Notes: generated by a model from the sequence alone, not told the origin. 64,000 nucleotides of DNA from Entrophospora sp. SA101 (GCA_958430865.1 CAUDNR010004052.1:5021-69020); one strand, 5' to 3'; shown: positions 37,463 through 52,529, numbered from the stretch's first letter. Program-made: numbers and translations.

Positions 37463-37812
37463 TTAATTAACTAGTTAAAAATTATTTATTGATTAACTAT
37501 TCGAGTATTTTTTGTAATTTTAGAATTAAATTTTTTCCTCCCATAATAAAGATTATGATTATTCTTTTTTTTTTTACTTGATTTTATTAGCTTGTTCTTC
37601 ATTTTATCAAAAATATTACAATCAGATTTACTTATAGACCATGACTTACTACTATCAAGGAAGCTTCAATCATGATGATTATTAATATGTCTTCAACACT
37701 CATTTATTAAGGCTAAGGCTTGGATGCAATTCTAAAAATACTGCTCTAGCAAACTATCCTCAACTAATACCAATCAAGTGATAACGCAAAGTGTATCAAA
37801 GTTAATAATGCC
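37463..37812. other. Short intergenic region downstream of the aminotransferase
   Basis: AT-rich; contains the 3' end of the aminotransferase transcript and probably of the convergent frame at 37813. No further gene seen. Confidence 0.45.
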
Positions 37813-38067
37813 CTAACTAAATATACAAATCACACTTACAGTATAGCAATCTCTTGCATTATCGGGCTCATGAGTCAGTCCAAAAGAAGGCTGTCTAATC
37901 TTACTTGGATGTTCGTAATTGTCAACAACTAACTGACTGTGTTTGTTATTAATTCGTGCTCTGTGAGACAACTGCAAAATTTTGCCGATCATTAATATAA
38001 TAATAATTTTTAGAATTTTTGGAATATGACCGTTCCTCACGTGATTAAGCATGATTACGCGCGACAT
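37813..38067 (-). CDS. Unassigned small protein or first exon with a hydrophobic segment, left-arm copy
   Basis: The frame starts MSRVIMLNHVRNGHIPK, continues with a hydrophobic stretch (ILKIIIILMIGKILQ) that could be a signal anchor, then a polar part to DNARDCYT. A donor-like GTAAGTG follows that codon, so the rest of the frame may be intron and this may be exon 1 only. No downstream exon was identified. I do not recognise the family. It lies less than 70 bp from the inner end of the inverted-repeat arm and the copy at 41159-41413 is identical. Confidence 0.4.
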   Translation of the reverse strand: MSRVIMLNHVRNGHIPKILKIIIILMIGKILQLSHRARINNKHSQLVVDNYEHPSKIRQPSFGLTHEPDNARDCYTVSVICIFS

Positions 38068-38135
38068 TAAATTTTAAAATTTAAACTTTTCAAAGTAACC
38101 AAACATCTATTTATATTTCTTTTTTTTGAATAAAA

Positions 38136-38839
38136 CTAAACACAAACGCCTATTTATATTTTTTTCTTGAATAATTAATTAAATATTATACTTGAATCTT
38201 AATTTTTATATAGCAATTTTAGGCAAGAATCCAGTGGTCCCTCCATATAAAGATAAAATATTTTATAAGAAAGTCCCTTTGAAAATTTGTATATTAAAAT
38301 TGGGTTTCTTATTATTTATTACAATTTATAAATTTGTATAAATAGTAGTTTTTTAGAATGAAGTATGGGTTCCGGAAAATTTCAATTAGTGATCTGTGAA
38401 AATTTGCGCCAAATTCTATTATGAAATTATTATTATTAATTATTGCAGTTGTTTCACGTATCACGAATTAATATAGATCTTTTTCCTAGTGATTATCGGC
38501 ATCATTTTTGTGTTACCTACCTTTTTAAAGTATCACAAATTAATTATTAATTGAAAGGACATAAGGTTTTAACTCGCATGTCCATAAATTGTATTCGTTT
38601 AAAAAGAATATAAAAACAATGCTTGGTATAAAATACACAATTTAAAGTAATTAGTTAGTGAATGGAAAAATTCGGGGCATAATTACCAATTAAAAGGAAA
38701 TAATTTTTATTAAAGCCAGCCTTGTTACTACAAAGTTTTTATGTTTCTACAAAAGTTGATACTTGATTTCTACTCATTTTATACAAATGAATGCAAACAA
38801 TATTCTTTTACGGCGATATAAATGCAATATACTTGATTT
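38136..38839. other. Left spacer DNA inside the inverted repeat
   Basis: Not repeated in the right half. AT-rich, no gene recognised. The first 50 bases partly repeat the arm end (a second CTATTTATATT stretch at 38151). Confidence 0.4.
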
Positions 38840-38993
38840 CAGGGTTGGAAAATGTGCAGTTCATTGATGGTCTATTGGTGGTCCATTGGGTCCATTAGTG
38901 TAATACTTTAACCATATTTAGTATTTTAATAATGGCAATGGACCAGTCCAAAATCCATCTGTTCTCAATGTGCCAGACAATTTGCCAACCCTG
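38840..38993. mobile_element. Possible hAT-like MITE, 154 bp
   Basis: The ends pair as CAGGGTTGG(A/C)AAAT inverted repeats (38840-38853 and 38980-38993). CAGGG starts are typical of hAT termini. The expected 8-bp target duplication is not clear (CTTGATTT versus ACTTCTAC), so the call is tentative. Confidence 0.4.
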
Positions 38994-39143
38994 ACTTCTA
39001 CTATCACTAGTGACACATCTCCTCATCGATCTCCTGTTATAGATAACAATTATTATGAAGAGGAGGAAGAAGAGGAAATGGAGTTGCCCAGGAAAAGGCA
39101 GTGTTTAGGACTATGTCCTATCCATTGCACAAAAAATAATTAA
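38994..39143 (+). pseudogene. Possible C-terminal coding fragment with an acidic tract
   Basis: Continuing from the MITE end, one frame reads TSTITSDTSPHRSPVIDNN, YYEEEEEEEMELPRKRQC, LGLCPIHCTKNN and a stop. The Ser/Pro stretch, the glutamate run and the basic PRKRQ with cysteines look coded. The upstream part is missing or replaced by the MITE. Function unknown. Confidence 0.3.
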
Positions 39144-40441
39144 TATATAATTAATGGATAAAAAAAATTTTTTTTTTTACATATTTCAATATAAATAATT
39201 ATGAAATTTTAAAAGACAAAGTGAAGACCAAATTGCATTTTTTAAAGCTATTTGTAGTTGGGTTACATTATTTGAAAAATTTAGATCTTCAAAAATGAAA
39301 AATATTCCAACAAAGGAAGTATAAGAAACATAAAATGAAAATGTGTTGTATATAATAAATAATAAATTTTATCATTCAATATGTATATTAACATATAGTT
39401 ATAAAAAAATCAAAAATTCACAGTGTCTAGTGATGGGCATAAAAATTATCTTTAAAATGATCAAGTTATTAAGTAATTAATAACTCCATTAGTGACTTTT
39501 TAAGTGTTAAAAAACACAAACCTGAAGGACTTTTATGGACAATAAATTTTTGCAAAATAACAATAGAGCTTCCAAATTAGGAAAAGATACATCTGTATAT
39601 AGGTTTTCTTTGGGTTAATAACTCTTGCTCAGAATGAAATAGTTAATAAATGGTTAATAACTTGGAATTATTAAGTGTATGGTTAAAAATTCCCTTCACT
39701 AACTGTGTCACATTCTCTTTCCAAAATTCATAAAGTACTTGCTTCATTTATGTTCAATTTCTATTGTGCTCAATGTTTCGCCTTATTTGGCAAAAGTTTG
39801 TTGTATGGCAAATGTCTGGTTTCTTAAAATTGTTTCTAGCGATTGTGAGAGAAGAAACTTGATTTTTTGGGAAGGAATTTGTTGTTTTTGTTGGGTGGTA
39901 AATTTAAAAAAATCATTTTTTTATCTGAAATTGTCCACGTGATTTATTCAATGATCTATCTTCTGCGTGTAGTAAAAGAAAATGCCAATGATAAAATTAT
40001 TGTGTTGAAAAGATCACTACAGCGCTAATCGATGTGTTTTTTTTCCATTGATTGTTGTTGAAAATGATGTTTGTTAAAGAGGAATTCTTGTTTATTTTAT
40101 GTCTTTAAGCATGAATGAATTTGTTGTTTTCATTGGATGGTAAATTTCATTCAAAGAAAAAAATCATTTTTTTTGATGATCTACCTTCTGTGGGTAGTAA
40201 AAAAATGCCAATATGTTTTTTTTCTCATTCCTGTTAGAGAATTTTATGTTTTAGGGGGAAGAGATTCGTTGTGTTGTTTTTTTTAATATAGTTATTTTTT
40301 GACTATGGTGCGCCGTATCTAAAGACATCAAATGCTGCGCCTCATGCCGAAATTTTTAACACCGATCTTTCCTGATTAAGAAATAACTCGAAGCAAAATG
40401 TCTCCAGTAAAAAAACAAAAAAACCATTTAAAAAATGCTAG
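39144..40441. other. Left spacer DNA up to the assembly gap
   Basis: AT-rich. It contains a diverged direct duplication: 39870-40000 and 40115-40225 both hold a TTTGTTGTTTT, GGTGGTAAATTT/GGATGGTAAATTT, then ATGATCTA and AGTAAAA order. A repeat word at 40316-40355 recurs inverted beyond the gap. No gene seen. Confidence 0.4.
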
Positions 40442-40451
40442 NNNNNNNNNN
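40442..40451. other. Assembly gap (10 N)
   Basis: Ten undetermined bases join two contigs. The gap lies inside the spacer but off the symmetry centre of the arms (39613). Ten may be a placeholder rather than a measured size. Confidence 0.99.
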
Positions 40452-40703
40452 ATTAATTTGGTATAAATATCTCATTTTTGAATCTGAGGGTCGAAACCCA
40501 CTTTTTCCTAGAACAGCCCCCATATGATGAAATTTTATATGTTGTAATATATTTGGAACTGCCAAATATTTGATGATAGTGATTATAATATGAAAAGTGA
40601 CTATACATGATGAATTTTAATATAAAAAAAATCGGGAATAAAAAATGTGTGACTATATAGGAGTTGTGGCTATATTGGATGTGACTATATAGGAGTCTGA
40701 CTG
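40452..40703 (-). mobile_element. Truncated pogo-like element end next to the gap
   Basis: Read on the minus strand from 40703 it starts CAGTCAGACTCCTATATAGT, preceded by TA (40704-40705), and shows subterminal repeats of CTATATAGTCAC and TATAGCCAC. This matches pogo/Tigger end structure, although the family differs from the element at 9030. The element is cut by the N run, so its body is missing from the assembly. Confidence 0.5.
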
Positions 40704-40705
40704 TA

Positions 40706-41090
40706 TTTTGAAATTTGGCCGCGTGGCGCAGCAATAGGAGTCTTTAGACCGAGCCAACCATATATGAAAAATTTGTAAGTGAACTGCGACTTTGTCACGT
40801 GAATATTTATTAAATCGTGAAAATAATCGGTAAATTGCAGTCTGGATATATAGTTGCCGAAATTTCAAATAACATAGTAAAGTTACCAACTTTAAACCAT
40901 TATAACTTTTTTTACTACTAAATAACTCAAAAACAACTTTTATTACATTATTTTTCATGTCTAGAAGATTGCAAAAGTAGAGTTTTGGTAAAATAGCCCG
41001 TATTTAGTAAAGTATCAGCTTTAAAGATTGGCAACATTTTGTGATGTCTTTAGATAATTAGCACTATATCCATTGCAAATTCCCTGTTTT
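40706..41090. other. Right spacer DNA
   Basis: Not repeated in the left arm. It holds two minus-strand copies of a short repeat (TCTAAAGAC core, near 40709-40750 and 41030-41056) also seen at 40316. The copy at 40715-40735 contains GCCGCGTGGCGCAG, which resembles the 5' part of an initiator tRNA, but no T-arm follows in the correct place. Overlapping minus-strand frames at 40453-40958 look like chance. Confidence 0.35.
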
Positions 41091-41158
41091 TTTTATTCAA
41101 AAAAAAGAAATATAAATAGATGTTTGGTTACTTTGAAAAGTTTAAATTTTAAAATTTA

Positions 41159-41413
41159 ATGTCGCGCGTAATCATGCTTAATCACGTGAGGAACGGTCAT
41201 ATTCCAAAAATTCTAAAAATTATTATTATATTAATGATCGGCAAAATTTTGCAGTTGTCTCACAGAGCACGAATTAATAACAAACACAGTCAGTTAGTTG
41301 TTGACAATTACGAACATCCAAGTAAGATTAGACAGCCTTCTTTTGGACTGACTCATGAGCCCGATAATGCAAGAGATTGCTATACTGTAAGTGTGATTTG
41401 TATATTTAGTTAG
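41159..41413 (+). CDS. Unassigned small protein or first exon, right-arm copy
   Basis: Identical to the frame at 37813-38067, with the same hydrophobic segment and donor-like site after DNARDCYT. It points from the inner arm end towards the aminotransferase copy. Confidence 0.4.
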   Translation: MSRVIMLNHVRNGHIPKILKIIIILMIGKILQLSHRARINNKHSQLVVDNYEHPSKIRQPSFGLTHEPDNARDCYTVSVICIFS

Positions 41414-41763
41414 GGCATTATTAACTTTGATACACTTTGCGTTATCACTTGATTGGTATTAGTTGAGGATAGTTTGCTAGAGCAGTATTTTTAGAATTGC
41501 ATCCAAGCCTTAGCCTTAATAAATGAGTGTTGAAGACATATTAATAATCATCATGATTGAAGCTTCCTTGATAGTAGTAAGTCATGGTCTATAAGTAAAT
41601 CTGATTGTAATATTTTTGATAAAATGAAGAACAAGCTAATAAAATCAAGTAAAAAAAAAAAGAATAATCATAATCTTTATTATGGGAGGAAAAAATTTAA
41701 TTCTAAAATTACAAAAAATACTCGAATAGTTAATCAATAAATAATTTTTAACTAGTTAATTAA
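41414..41763. other. Intergenic region, right-arm copy of 37463-37812
   Basis: No gene seen; same as the left-arm counterpart. Confidence 0.45.
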
Positions 41764-43872
<2,109 letters not shown>

Positions 43873-44283
43873 CTATTTATATTTAATATTTTGTGAGAAA
43901 AAAGATTATCATTCAATCAAATATATGCAGATCTAAATAATTAATGAGTCATTCATTCATTAATATTAATTTATCGTGGGAAACGAATATATGAAGCACT
44001 CTGCGACAATTGATTAATAATCATTAATTTCTACAGAGAAATTATTTACAAATCTTTGTATCGAGTCTTTTTTTTTTATTTTATGAAAATATACATTCTA
44101 AAAAAAAAAGGGAGGAAGAATCTAATTGTTGATTGCAGATTGTATATAGATGGATGATGGATGGACATAAATAAGTCATTTATTCTAATGAGGTTTTTTA
44201 GATTATTTTTTTAATACAAATGTTCATTAAAATAATCATCAAATTTTTTTAGTAATACTAATATTAATATTATTAGTATTGCA
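43873..44283. other. Intergenic region, right-arm copy of 34943-35353
   Basis: No gene seen. Confidence 0.5.
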
Positions 44284-46619
44284 TCAAGAATTTGTCGATG
44301 ATGTTATTAGAGTTTCCTCATTGCCCTCATCGCTTCCACTATTACTACTACTATCATTAACTTTACTAATATCAACTTTGTCACCTTCTTTACTATCATA
44401 ATCATCATCATAATCATCATCATAACCAAATCTTTCCACATAATTTACATCATTTTTCAACACTGACACTTCATCATCATTATCATTATCTTCATCTTCT
44501 TCTTCATTATCGTCCCTTTCTTTTTCATTTCTTTTATTTCCTCCTCTTTCACTACTTTCTTTATTGGCATCATTTTCACTTCTTCTTATACTTGAATGTC
44601 TTTTTGGTAAATTATCTACGCTGTGCGATAGTAAACTAAGTCTGTTGTAATTTCTTGGTTCTGATAATTGTGAAGAAGGTGTTGGTGTATTACGAAATAT
44701 GATTCCACTTTCTAATGATTGAATTGTAAGTGATGATGGATTAATAAAATTACTATTATCATTTCCTCCGACTCCAATTCCTGCTCCAGCTCCAATGTCA
44801 TCACCACTATCATCACCATAATTACTACTACTAACATTATCTGAAATATCATATTTAAGTAGATTTGGGCTTGCAACACAAACTACTGGGAATGCACCTT
44901 TGTTACCAGTATTTTGATTTGTTCCAACTGCCCATCCATCATCAAATATTTGGTTTACAATAATCGTATCATTAGGCATCAAATCTAATTCATCAGGAAG
45001 TCGTGAACTATAAGGAAACACCACTATGACAAGTTCACTTCCTATATCCGAGAATGGTGTTGATACACTGTTACTATCATCTTTCTGATGATGTACAGTA
45101 ATTTCGATTGAAGGTGGTGATAGTGGTGTTGTTATTTGATTTTTGTTGTTATTGTCATATTGTTGTTGGTGTGGTTGTTGTTGATGTATTTGTCGTTGTG
45201 TTTGTAAATTTATTTGTTGTTGTTGCGGCGGATATTGTGGATAATTGTTGTTAATATCAATCATTGCATCATGATTTTTATTATTATTATTAAAATAATA
45301 ATAATTAAATTCATTACTATTAGTTGACAGCAAAGAAGATGTGCCGCCAGTTGATGGATTTGGTGTTATACTAGAATGTGAAAATCGGCTCATCATTTCC
45401 GATCTCCCATCTCCGCTATTATAATTATTTAATATAGGTGCTTTAAAGTATGGAACAGAGAAAAACGAAGATCTTTTCTTATGATTATTATTATCATTTG
45501 ATCTGCCTGATCTTCTTTTCATGCAAAATATTATTAAACATATCAATAATAATAATAAAGCAAATGAACCAATAATTATACCTATTATAACCTCTATTTT
45601 TATTTGAGATGATTTTAAGTGCGGCGGGTTTGGTTGTGAAGGTGGTGTTGTTATTTGAGGTGATTGCGAAGGTGGGTCAGGTATTGTTGATGTACTTAAT
45701 AAATTAGTCTTGGGACAATTTGTATTTGTATTTTGACAACATTGATTATTATTACCAGATGTGGTTATGTTACAAAAATTACAAAATGAATTTACATCTT
45801 GTTGAAATCCTAATTTTTTTTAAATAAAAAAAATTAAGAATTAGAATTAAATAATATCTATATCTCTTTTTCTTCCCACAACAAGAAATAATAATATAAT
45901 AAAATTATGATGTTTCACTTACCACAATTAAGTTGCTCATTTAGTTCTCCAGATATACAACTTGGCGAAGTGTCAGTGTAATTTCCATCGGCACACCAAT
46001 CAATTAGAAGACTTAATCTTACAGATCTTGTAGAAGTATCGGATGTTGTTGGACATATAGTAGAATTTTTTGTAGATTCTATCAATGATGATAAATGGCT
46101 ATTACAAGTTTTATTGCATATTAACCTCCTTTCAATTGCTTTTTCTGATGGGCACATTCTGGAAGGTACACTTTCTACTAATCTAGCACATATCATTGTA
46201 GTAGTGTACCTAACGTACATACTTTTTGAATCGAAATTTGTACAATTTAATCCTTCTATGTAATAAGATTTAACATAATCATTATTAACATAGTCTCGCA
46301 GTAATAAATCAAACTCTTGTATTGAACTGGCTCCCAACAGCCAATTATAATTTAAACCATCAGAGCCGTAATTGAACATTGCCGAGGAAATAGAATATTG
46401 TGAAAATGCTGGACATGTTGTTGATCCCTCCAGCGATAAACATGGTGGCATTTTTACGCCTTGTCCGTTTACTAATAATATACATGATGATAATAAATTT
46501 GATATTATTATTATTACAATTAAATATGCTGCTGTTGTTGTTGCTGTCAAATTTAATGGTGTTATTAGATTTTTTATTTTTTTATTAACATTATTATTAT
46601 TATATGTAATTAATGACAT
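44284..46619 (-). CDS. Membrane SH3 protein, right-arm copy
   Basis: Mirror of 32607-34942 with exons 45923-46619 and 44284-45809. The long open segments are identical in protein sequence to the left copy, including the low-complexity Asn/Gln and acidic tracts, which normally diverge fastest. That identity points to a very recent duplication or the same locus assembled twice. Confidence 0.8.
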
Positions 46620-49600
46620 TTTCTTAAATAAAAAAATTGATTGATTTTTATATATGCTATTTTGTTAAATATTTCTCTTTTTTTTAAATTGAAAAAAAAG
46701 CTGCGAAAATAATGAAAATAATGATGGGTGATGATGATGATGATGATGATGAATGTTAAAAAAACAATAATGTATAAATTTGTTTTTTACAAATTTTATA
46801 TATAAAAAAAATTTTATGTACAAACAGAATATTTTACATTAGAAAAAAAAATTTATTTTTATATATAGTTTAATTTTAAAGTTTATTCTAAATGTTTTTA
46901 TTTTTTAAGAATTAAAAAAAAAAAAATTATTAAATATTTTTGATATTTAATATTTTAATAATAACAATACTATAAAAGGTAAATAAATATTTAATGATTA
47001 ATATGTTTCAATAATAATTATTAGTGATAATTGTTTGTTAGAAGAGGAAAGATTTATATTATATAGCATATACATTTATTTATATATAATACAATGTTTG
47101 CTCAACGCCACAATTGTACTATCGTGTAACGTGATTAGTGTTAGTGATTTCATATAATTGGCTTTTCTTTTTCTCTTCACACATTTGTCAGAATCTTTTC
47201 TTATTAGCTATTCTTATATATTCTACAATTCATTTTTCTATAACAAACCTTCTATTCCTATATATAATTTTTCTGCCTTTATTTATTATAGAGAATGTTT
47301 ATAAAAATGTTCATTATAAATAGAGAAATTAATTATAAAAAATAAATTGGGGACAAAAGGGAAGTTCATTATAGAGAGATTTTACTTAGTGTTTATTATA
47401 GGGGGATTCATTATAGAGAGTAAACTGTACATCCTGTTTTTTAGGCACAAGATACATTTGCAATTCTGAGATGTCTTCTTTGAAGTGGACCATTATCAAT
47501 GTTTTTCACCCTTTCAAAGTCTTTTGGAAATTTTCCAATGGCCCACATTCTCCTTATGCACTTAACTCATATCAAATTACTGGATTGAGAGATGGTGATG
47601 GCAAACCATTCATTCGAATCATAGATTATTTTCTTCCTCTTTGGCAAAAAAAATGAAGGCAATGAATATTGTTGACAGTTTTTGTTAAAGTATATTTACA
47701 AAGACTACAATAGTTTTTGACATGGTAAATGCTAGGGCTTGAATCATAACAACAATATTTCTAGTCAGAAAGGTGATAAATTATGTCTGGAAAACTTTCT
47801 TTTGTTATGGGAATTGCTTTTTCTTGATCATTATAATCTCTTTTAATCTTGAGGAATGCATTTTCCATCAATTTTGAGAGTTGTTGTAAGTTCTAACTTT
47901 TATTGGGGGGAAGTATCTAAAGGTTTGGGAATATAATTCCCTTTCTTGGATCATGGTATCCAGATTTGAGCTCATAAGAAGTGCTTATGGTTACTAGTTT
48001 ACCAATCAAACCTTCTCCCAAACAAGCAATAATTTTTTGGCAACAGAAAGTCAAGGAGTTTTGTCATAAAATTCAGCATTAACATTGGTGTTGATTTTTC
48101 TTTATGGAAATTTTTTTTTTCTGTATTTTTTTTCTCACTATCTGATATGAATATCTATCTTTCTTAAGCATAATATTTTCCATGGAAACACCTTCCCAGA
48201 AAACTCCACAAAAGTAATAATTTTTTCATGTATCCATCAATTTAAATTGTATGCAAGACAGGTGATTATGTAATGATAAATATATGATATGTGATGACCC
48301 CATTCCATCTGTCTTTTTATTTATTACTACTATTATTATAAAAATGTTGTGTGACTAAATCTGCAAACTCTATGAATAAGTATATAAGTATATTGTGCTT
48401 GTACTAAGATTATAAATATCCACACCATGATTTACCCATCAGCTGTCTTTTTTTGTTACATGAGAACAATTAATTGCTATAAAATTTTACTCAAACCATT
48501 CATCTATATCAGATTAACTAATTGACCCTTCATATAGGCTGATTGGCCAAGTTTTCTGAAATAGTCATATCCATCTTAAATAAAATGAACAATACCTCCA
48601 CAAAGAACAAGCCAAACCTTTTAGGAACAGAAAACTTTCATACAAGAAAGCAGGATGTAGATGTAGGTTAAAAGAATATATAAAGAATAGCTAAAAAGTT
48701 AAAAAAAAAAGCCTTAGTAGCACTCTCTGTTTTATTTACTCCAGTTATCTTTATATGGAAGATTAGACTCTATCACTATCACTATCACTATCACATTTAC
48801 AATTATGGTATTGAGTAACTTCATAGCCACGGCACTTTGGGAGTACAAAATTCTGGACAAACAAAAATAAAATACGCTGGTAAAGAAGATTCATGACCTA
48901 TACCAAATAAAATACCAAAAAAAATAGTTCTACTTGCGAATTGGTTTTCAATGTGTGAATTAGTTAATGTTAATATTGCAGAAATCGCTGACTATTTGCG
49001 GATTTGAACAAAAAAAGTCTCCCACTAATTTATTAATAAATAATAAATAAAACTTGACAAGAAAGAAACCTGATGTAAATATATTTGTATAACCCAATCA
49101 TATGTACAAGTATGAAAAATCTGTGGAGAATTATTTATTGTACAAGAAGAGATGCAATTTTAATTTGGAATGCATTGTATGTGCGTTTGTAGATCAAATT
49201 ATTTTAATTATTTTGATTCATTCAAACCCAAAGAATTCTAATAAAAAATATGGTATGATTGTATATAAACAATCATTTAATTTCGCCTTATTCTTATTTT
49301 AGTAAAATATCGAAGCCACATTTTTAATCTTGATTGGTTCATCAAAATATTTTTGTTTTCCTGACTAATTGTGGCTTGTTATTTTTGTTATTGCAAAGTG
49401 ATCATTTGACGTCACAAAAAGTTTCTGGGTCGAACCATATTGGGAACTAGTAGTTTCTTGTCAACTATTTAGACAATATAAATAAATGACGAGTTTACAT
49501 GTGCGTTACCAAATGTAATTTTTCGCATAGTTCTTGTTTACTAATACAAGTTTTAAGTCAATACAACAATTTGCTGTTATAATACTAAGCAATTAGCAGA

Positions 49601-49867
49601 ATGCGATTATAATATTTTTAATATAACCACATACTAAGCAATTAGCAAAATGAGAAAATATATTACAAAAATAGAGTTGAATCTAATGAAGATTGTTAGT
49701 ATATTAATAAATAATGATGGTAGGTTAAAAAATTTATCATGAAGAAAATAACAATGAAAACTTAAGATAATGAATGAATAAAAAATAAATGAAAATGAAA
49801 GATAAATCTTTTTTATTAATCAACCCGTAAATAAATATATAGAGGGAGTAAACATAGATGATTTTTG
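46620..49867. other. Long intergenic region, right-arm copy of 29359-32606
   Basis: No gene seen. It contains the mirrored pogo-like terminus ending at 47427 and the same microsatellites. I compared several stretches with the left arm and saw no differences. Confidence 0.4.
47276..47427 (-). mobile_element. Solo pogo-like terminus, right-arm copy
   Basis: Mirror of 31799-31950, with CAGTTTACTC at the end next to TA. Confidence 0.45.
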
Positions 49868-50930
49868 TTAATCCCTTTTGTTCTCGTTTAGATAGATCAT
49901 TGATGTAAATGGTCTAATGACAGGTTGGATGGGGAAAAAGGAAAGGATCGATTATTATTGTTGTACGAATATAATGAATAAATTATAAATAATAAAAATA
50001 ATAAATAAAAAACTTTAAACTTGCCCTTCATATTGAATTGCAACCAAGTAAACAATAAAAATCAAAGCTGATAAAAGAATCCCAGCTGGACTTGCATACC
50101 TAATTATTACATATATATAATAAATTTTTTAGTAAATAACATTTATTCGTCTATTTCCATGATTTATTTCCATAAATGTTTACCATAAAGCAGTTCCTAA
50201 AAAACTCATTGTAGAACCATAATACATTGGATGTTCAAGAACGTTGAAAGGAAATGAAGTGACTCTTTCATTCATCAATATGCCAAAATAATCACCTTTT
50301 TATCAAAATAAAATAATCATCTAATCAATAAACCATAATTAATAATAATAATAATAATAATAACAACAACAATAACGATGATGATGGTGATGGTGATAGT
50401 AATCAATTACCAAGAAATGTTCCAGTAATTCCTAACATATAAGTCGATGATATTACAAAAAGCATTCCAGAACCAAATAATATTGCTCCCGACAATTTTA
50501 CTTGATAATTGTTAAGTTCTGGTAAAGTTGGTTGATGTTCAATTGCCCGATGATATCTAATAAATGTATTCATGTCATTAAGATGATTATTAGAAAAAAA
50601 AAAAAGAAAAATTAATAAACTTACAAATAATCTCTTAAAAGACCAAGCGAGAAAATAGTAGTGGCCAATCTATAACAGCCAATATAAGGATTCCCACCCG
50701 CTGCACGAGTTATAAAACGTGTTTTATATTCTATTTTATATTTTCAAAAATTTATATAATTTTAAAATTATACTTATTTATTAAAACCAACCAACATATA
50801 CGATAAACAATCAATTAATACCTTTTCTTGCCATCGAGTTCCAAAAAATGGGATTAAATAAAATTGAAGCAAAAGAAATCCAAAAACTTGTTTGACTAAA
50901 ATCTATCAATTCTAAAATTTTTTCTATCAT
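49868..50930 (-). CDS. OPI3: OPI3/PEMT phospholipid methyltransferase, right-arm copy
   Basis: Mirror of 28296-29358 with the same six exons and the same GC-AG last intron. No difference seen. Confidence 0.88.
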
Positions 50931-52529
50931 CTTTTTCCAATTGAATCGATTTGAAAAGAGAGAATCAAATTTTTTTGTTAATCTCGATTAGTATAGTAGT
51001 GGTTCATACCCCCCACACGTATTGCACAGGTAATAGGAAAGATCAAAAGAAATCATAACATATAATAAATTTTATTATTATTTATAAAGAAAAATTTTTT
51101 TATGATGATAATCCTTTCCAAGTAGAGCAATTAAACACCTAAAGTATTTTATAATTGTAAATTTTGTTTATTAATAACGATGCTTTTAAAAAAAAATATT
51201 TAATTATAAATAATTATTGTGGAAAAGGTAAATTCCAAGTGGCAAAGGTGACAAAGAAAATAGTATTTTCAAAGAAAAGCTTTGAGAATGATCATTTTGC
51301 TGAAATTCTTTATGACTCAGAAGGGATCCATTACTGAATCCTTTTGATGAATTTGATATATTGGAAAAAGGGCAGAAAATCCATTCTTTCAACATAATAT
51401 ATTCAAGTACAAAACCCCAAGTGTTCAACCATCATTAAACACTATTGATAAAATTATAAAATTATGGAAATGATCGAATCTTTAAAAACAAACCAGGATC
51501 TAGAAAAAGACCCCACAGTAGTTTAAATGATAAATCATTCTTAGCAGCCTTTTCTTCTGGAACGAAATCTAATCAACCATCGCCTATTAAAGAGGCAATA
51601 ATTTAGAAAAAATGAATATCACAAGCAAGAACCATAATCATTGAATCTGATTATTAAAAATGGCCAAAAAAAATAATTGATCTTAGTTTTAATCACTGAA
51701 ATCACTGAAGAAGCATCTACATTGATTAGAACAAGGAAAATATTTATGGAATATTTTATCATCTTCTCATATTTACTCATCAAGTTGCATATATATGGAA
51801 AAAGAAGGGCATTCAAGTTGGAACTTTAAATAATATATTATTTTTTATTAATATCTTGGCTTTGGTTTTTTCTTTAAAAATTCCATGTATATACATATAT
51901 ATGTAATCATTTTAATCATTTTGATTTTATTAATAATAATTAATAAAAATTTGATATTGCAAAAAAAAAAAATATGCTATATATATATTAATCAACAAAT
52001 TATCATTATTGATTATAAAGGCCAATTTTAAACCTTTAACAACATCCTTACTTCCGCATTTTTTTTCTTATATAAACAACAATGTAAAATATATGATAAC
52101 AAAGAATCTTCAATGTCATAAATTCTTCTGTATTATCTATTATACTACACTATATATTTGTCTCCAGCAAAACTCACAAGAACTGAAATATTTGCATATT
52201 CATTAAAAAATTATTGAATAATGTTATTTGGTGGTTTTATTCATTATTAATGGAAATTGATGATGATTTTGAAAATTCTAAGGTGAACTTGTAGTATCCA
52301 CAAGAATATATACATAATTGCAAGTTGTAAAAAGGTAATGAATGAATGGACTTCTTTTGTATTTGAAAAATTGAAATCCCAATCTTAAAAGCAAATTTTA
52401 CAAATAATAGTTAAAAACCTTTTTCTTTTCAAAAGTCTAATTATCTAAATTTTATAATTGTTTTATTTTAAATATAATTATTAGTATTAATAATATTCTA
52501 TAAATTAATGCCAATAATAAAAATTTTTT
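50931..52529. other. Intergenic region, right-arm copy of 26697-28295
   Basis: No recognised gene; same short unassigned frames as the left arm. Confidence 0.4.

Noticed and set aside
40452..40510. B-box-like GGGTCGAAACCC near 40486 as evidence of a tRNA gene
   Set aside because: It lies upstream of the tRNA-like A-box segment, within the pogo-like element end. No cloverleaf can be drawn, so no tRNA is called.
38136..41090. The spacer as a replication origin or centromere core between palindromic arms
   Set aside because: Nothing in the spacer supports this beyond its position, and the N gap makes the arrangement itself uncertain.
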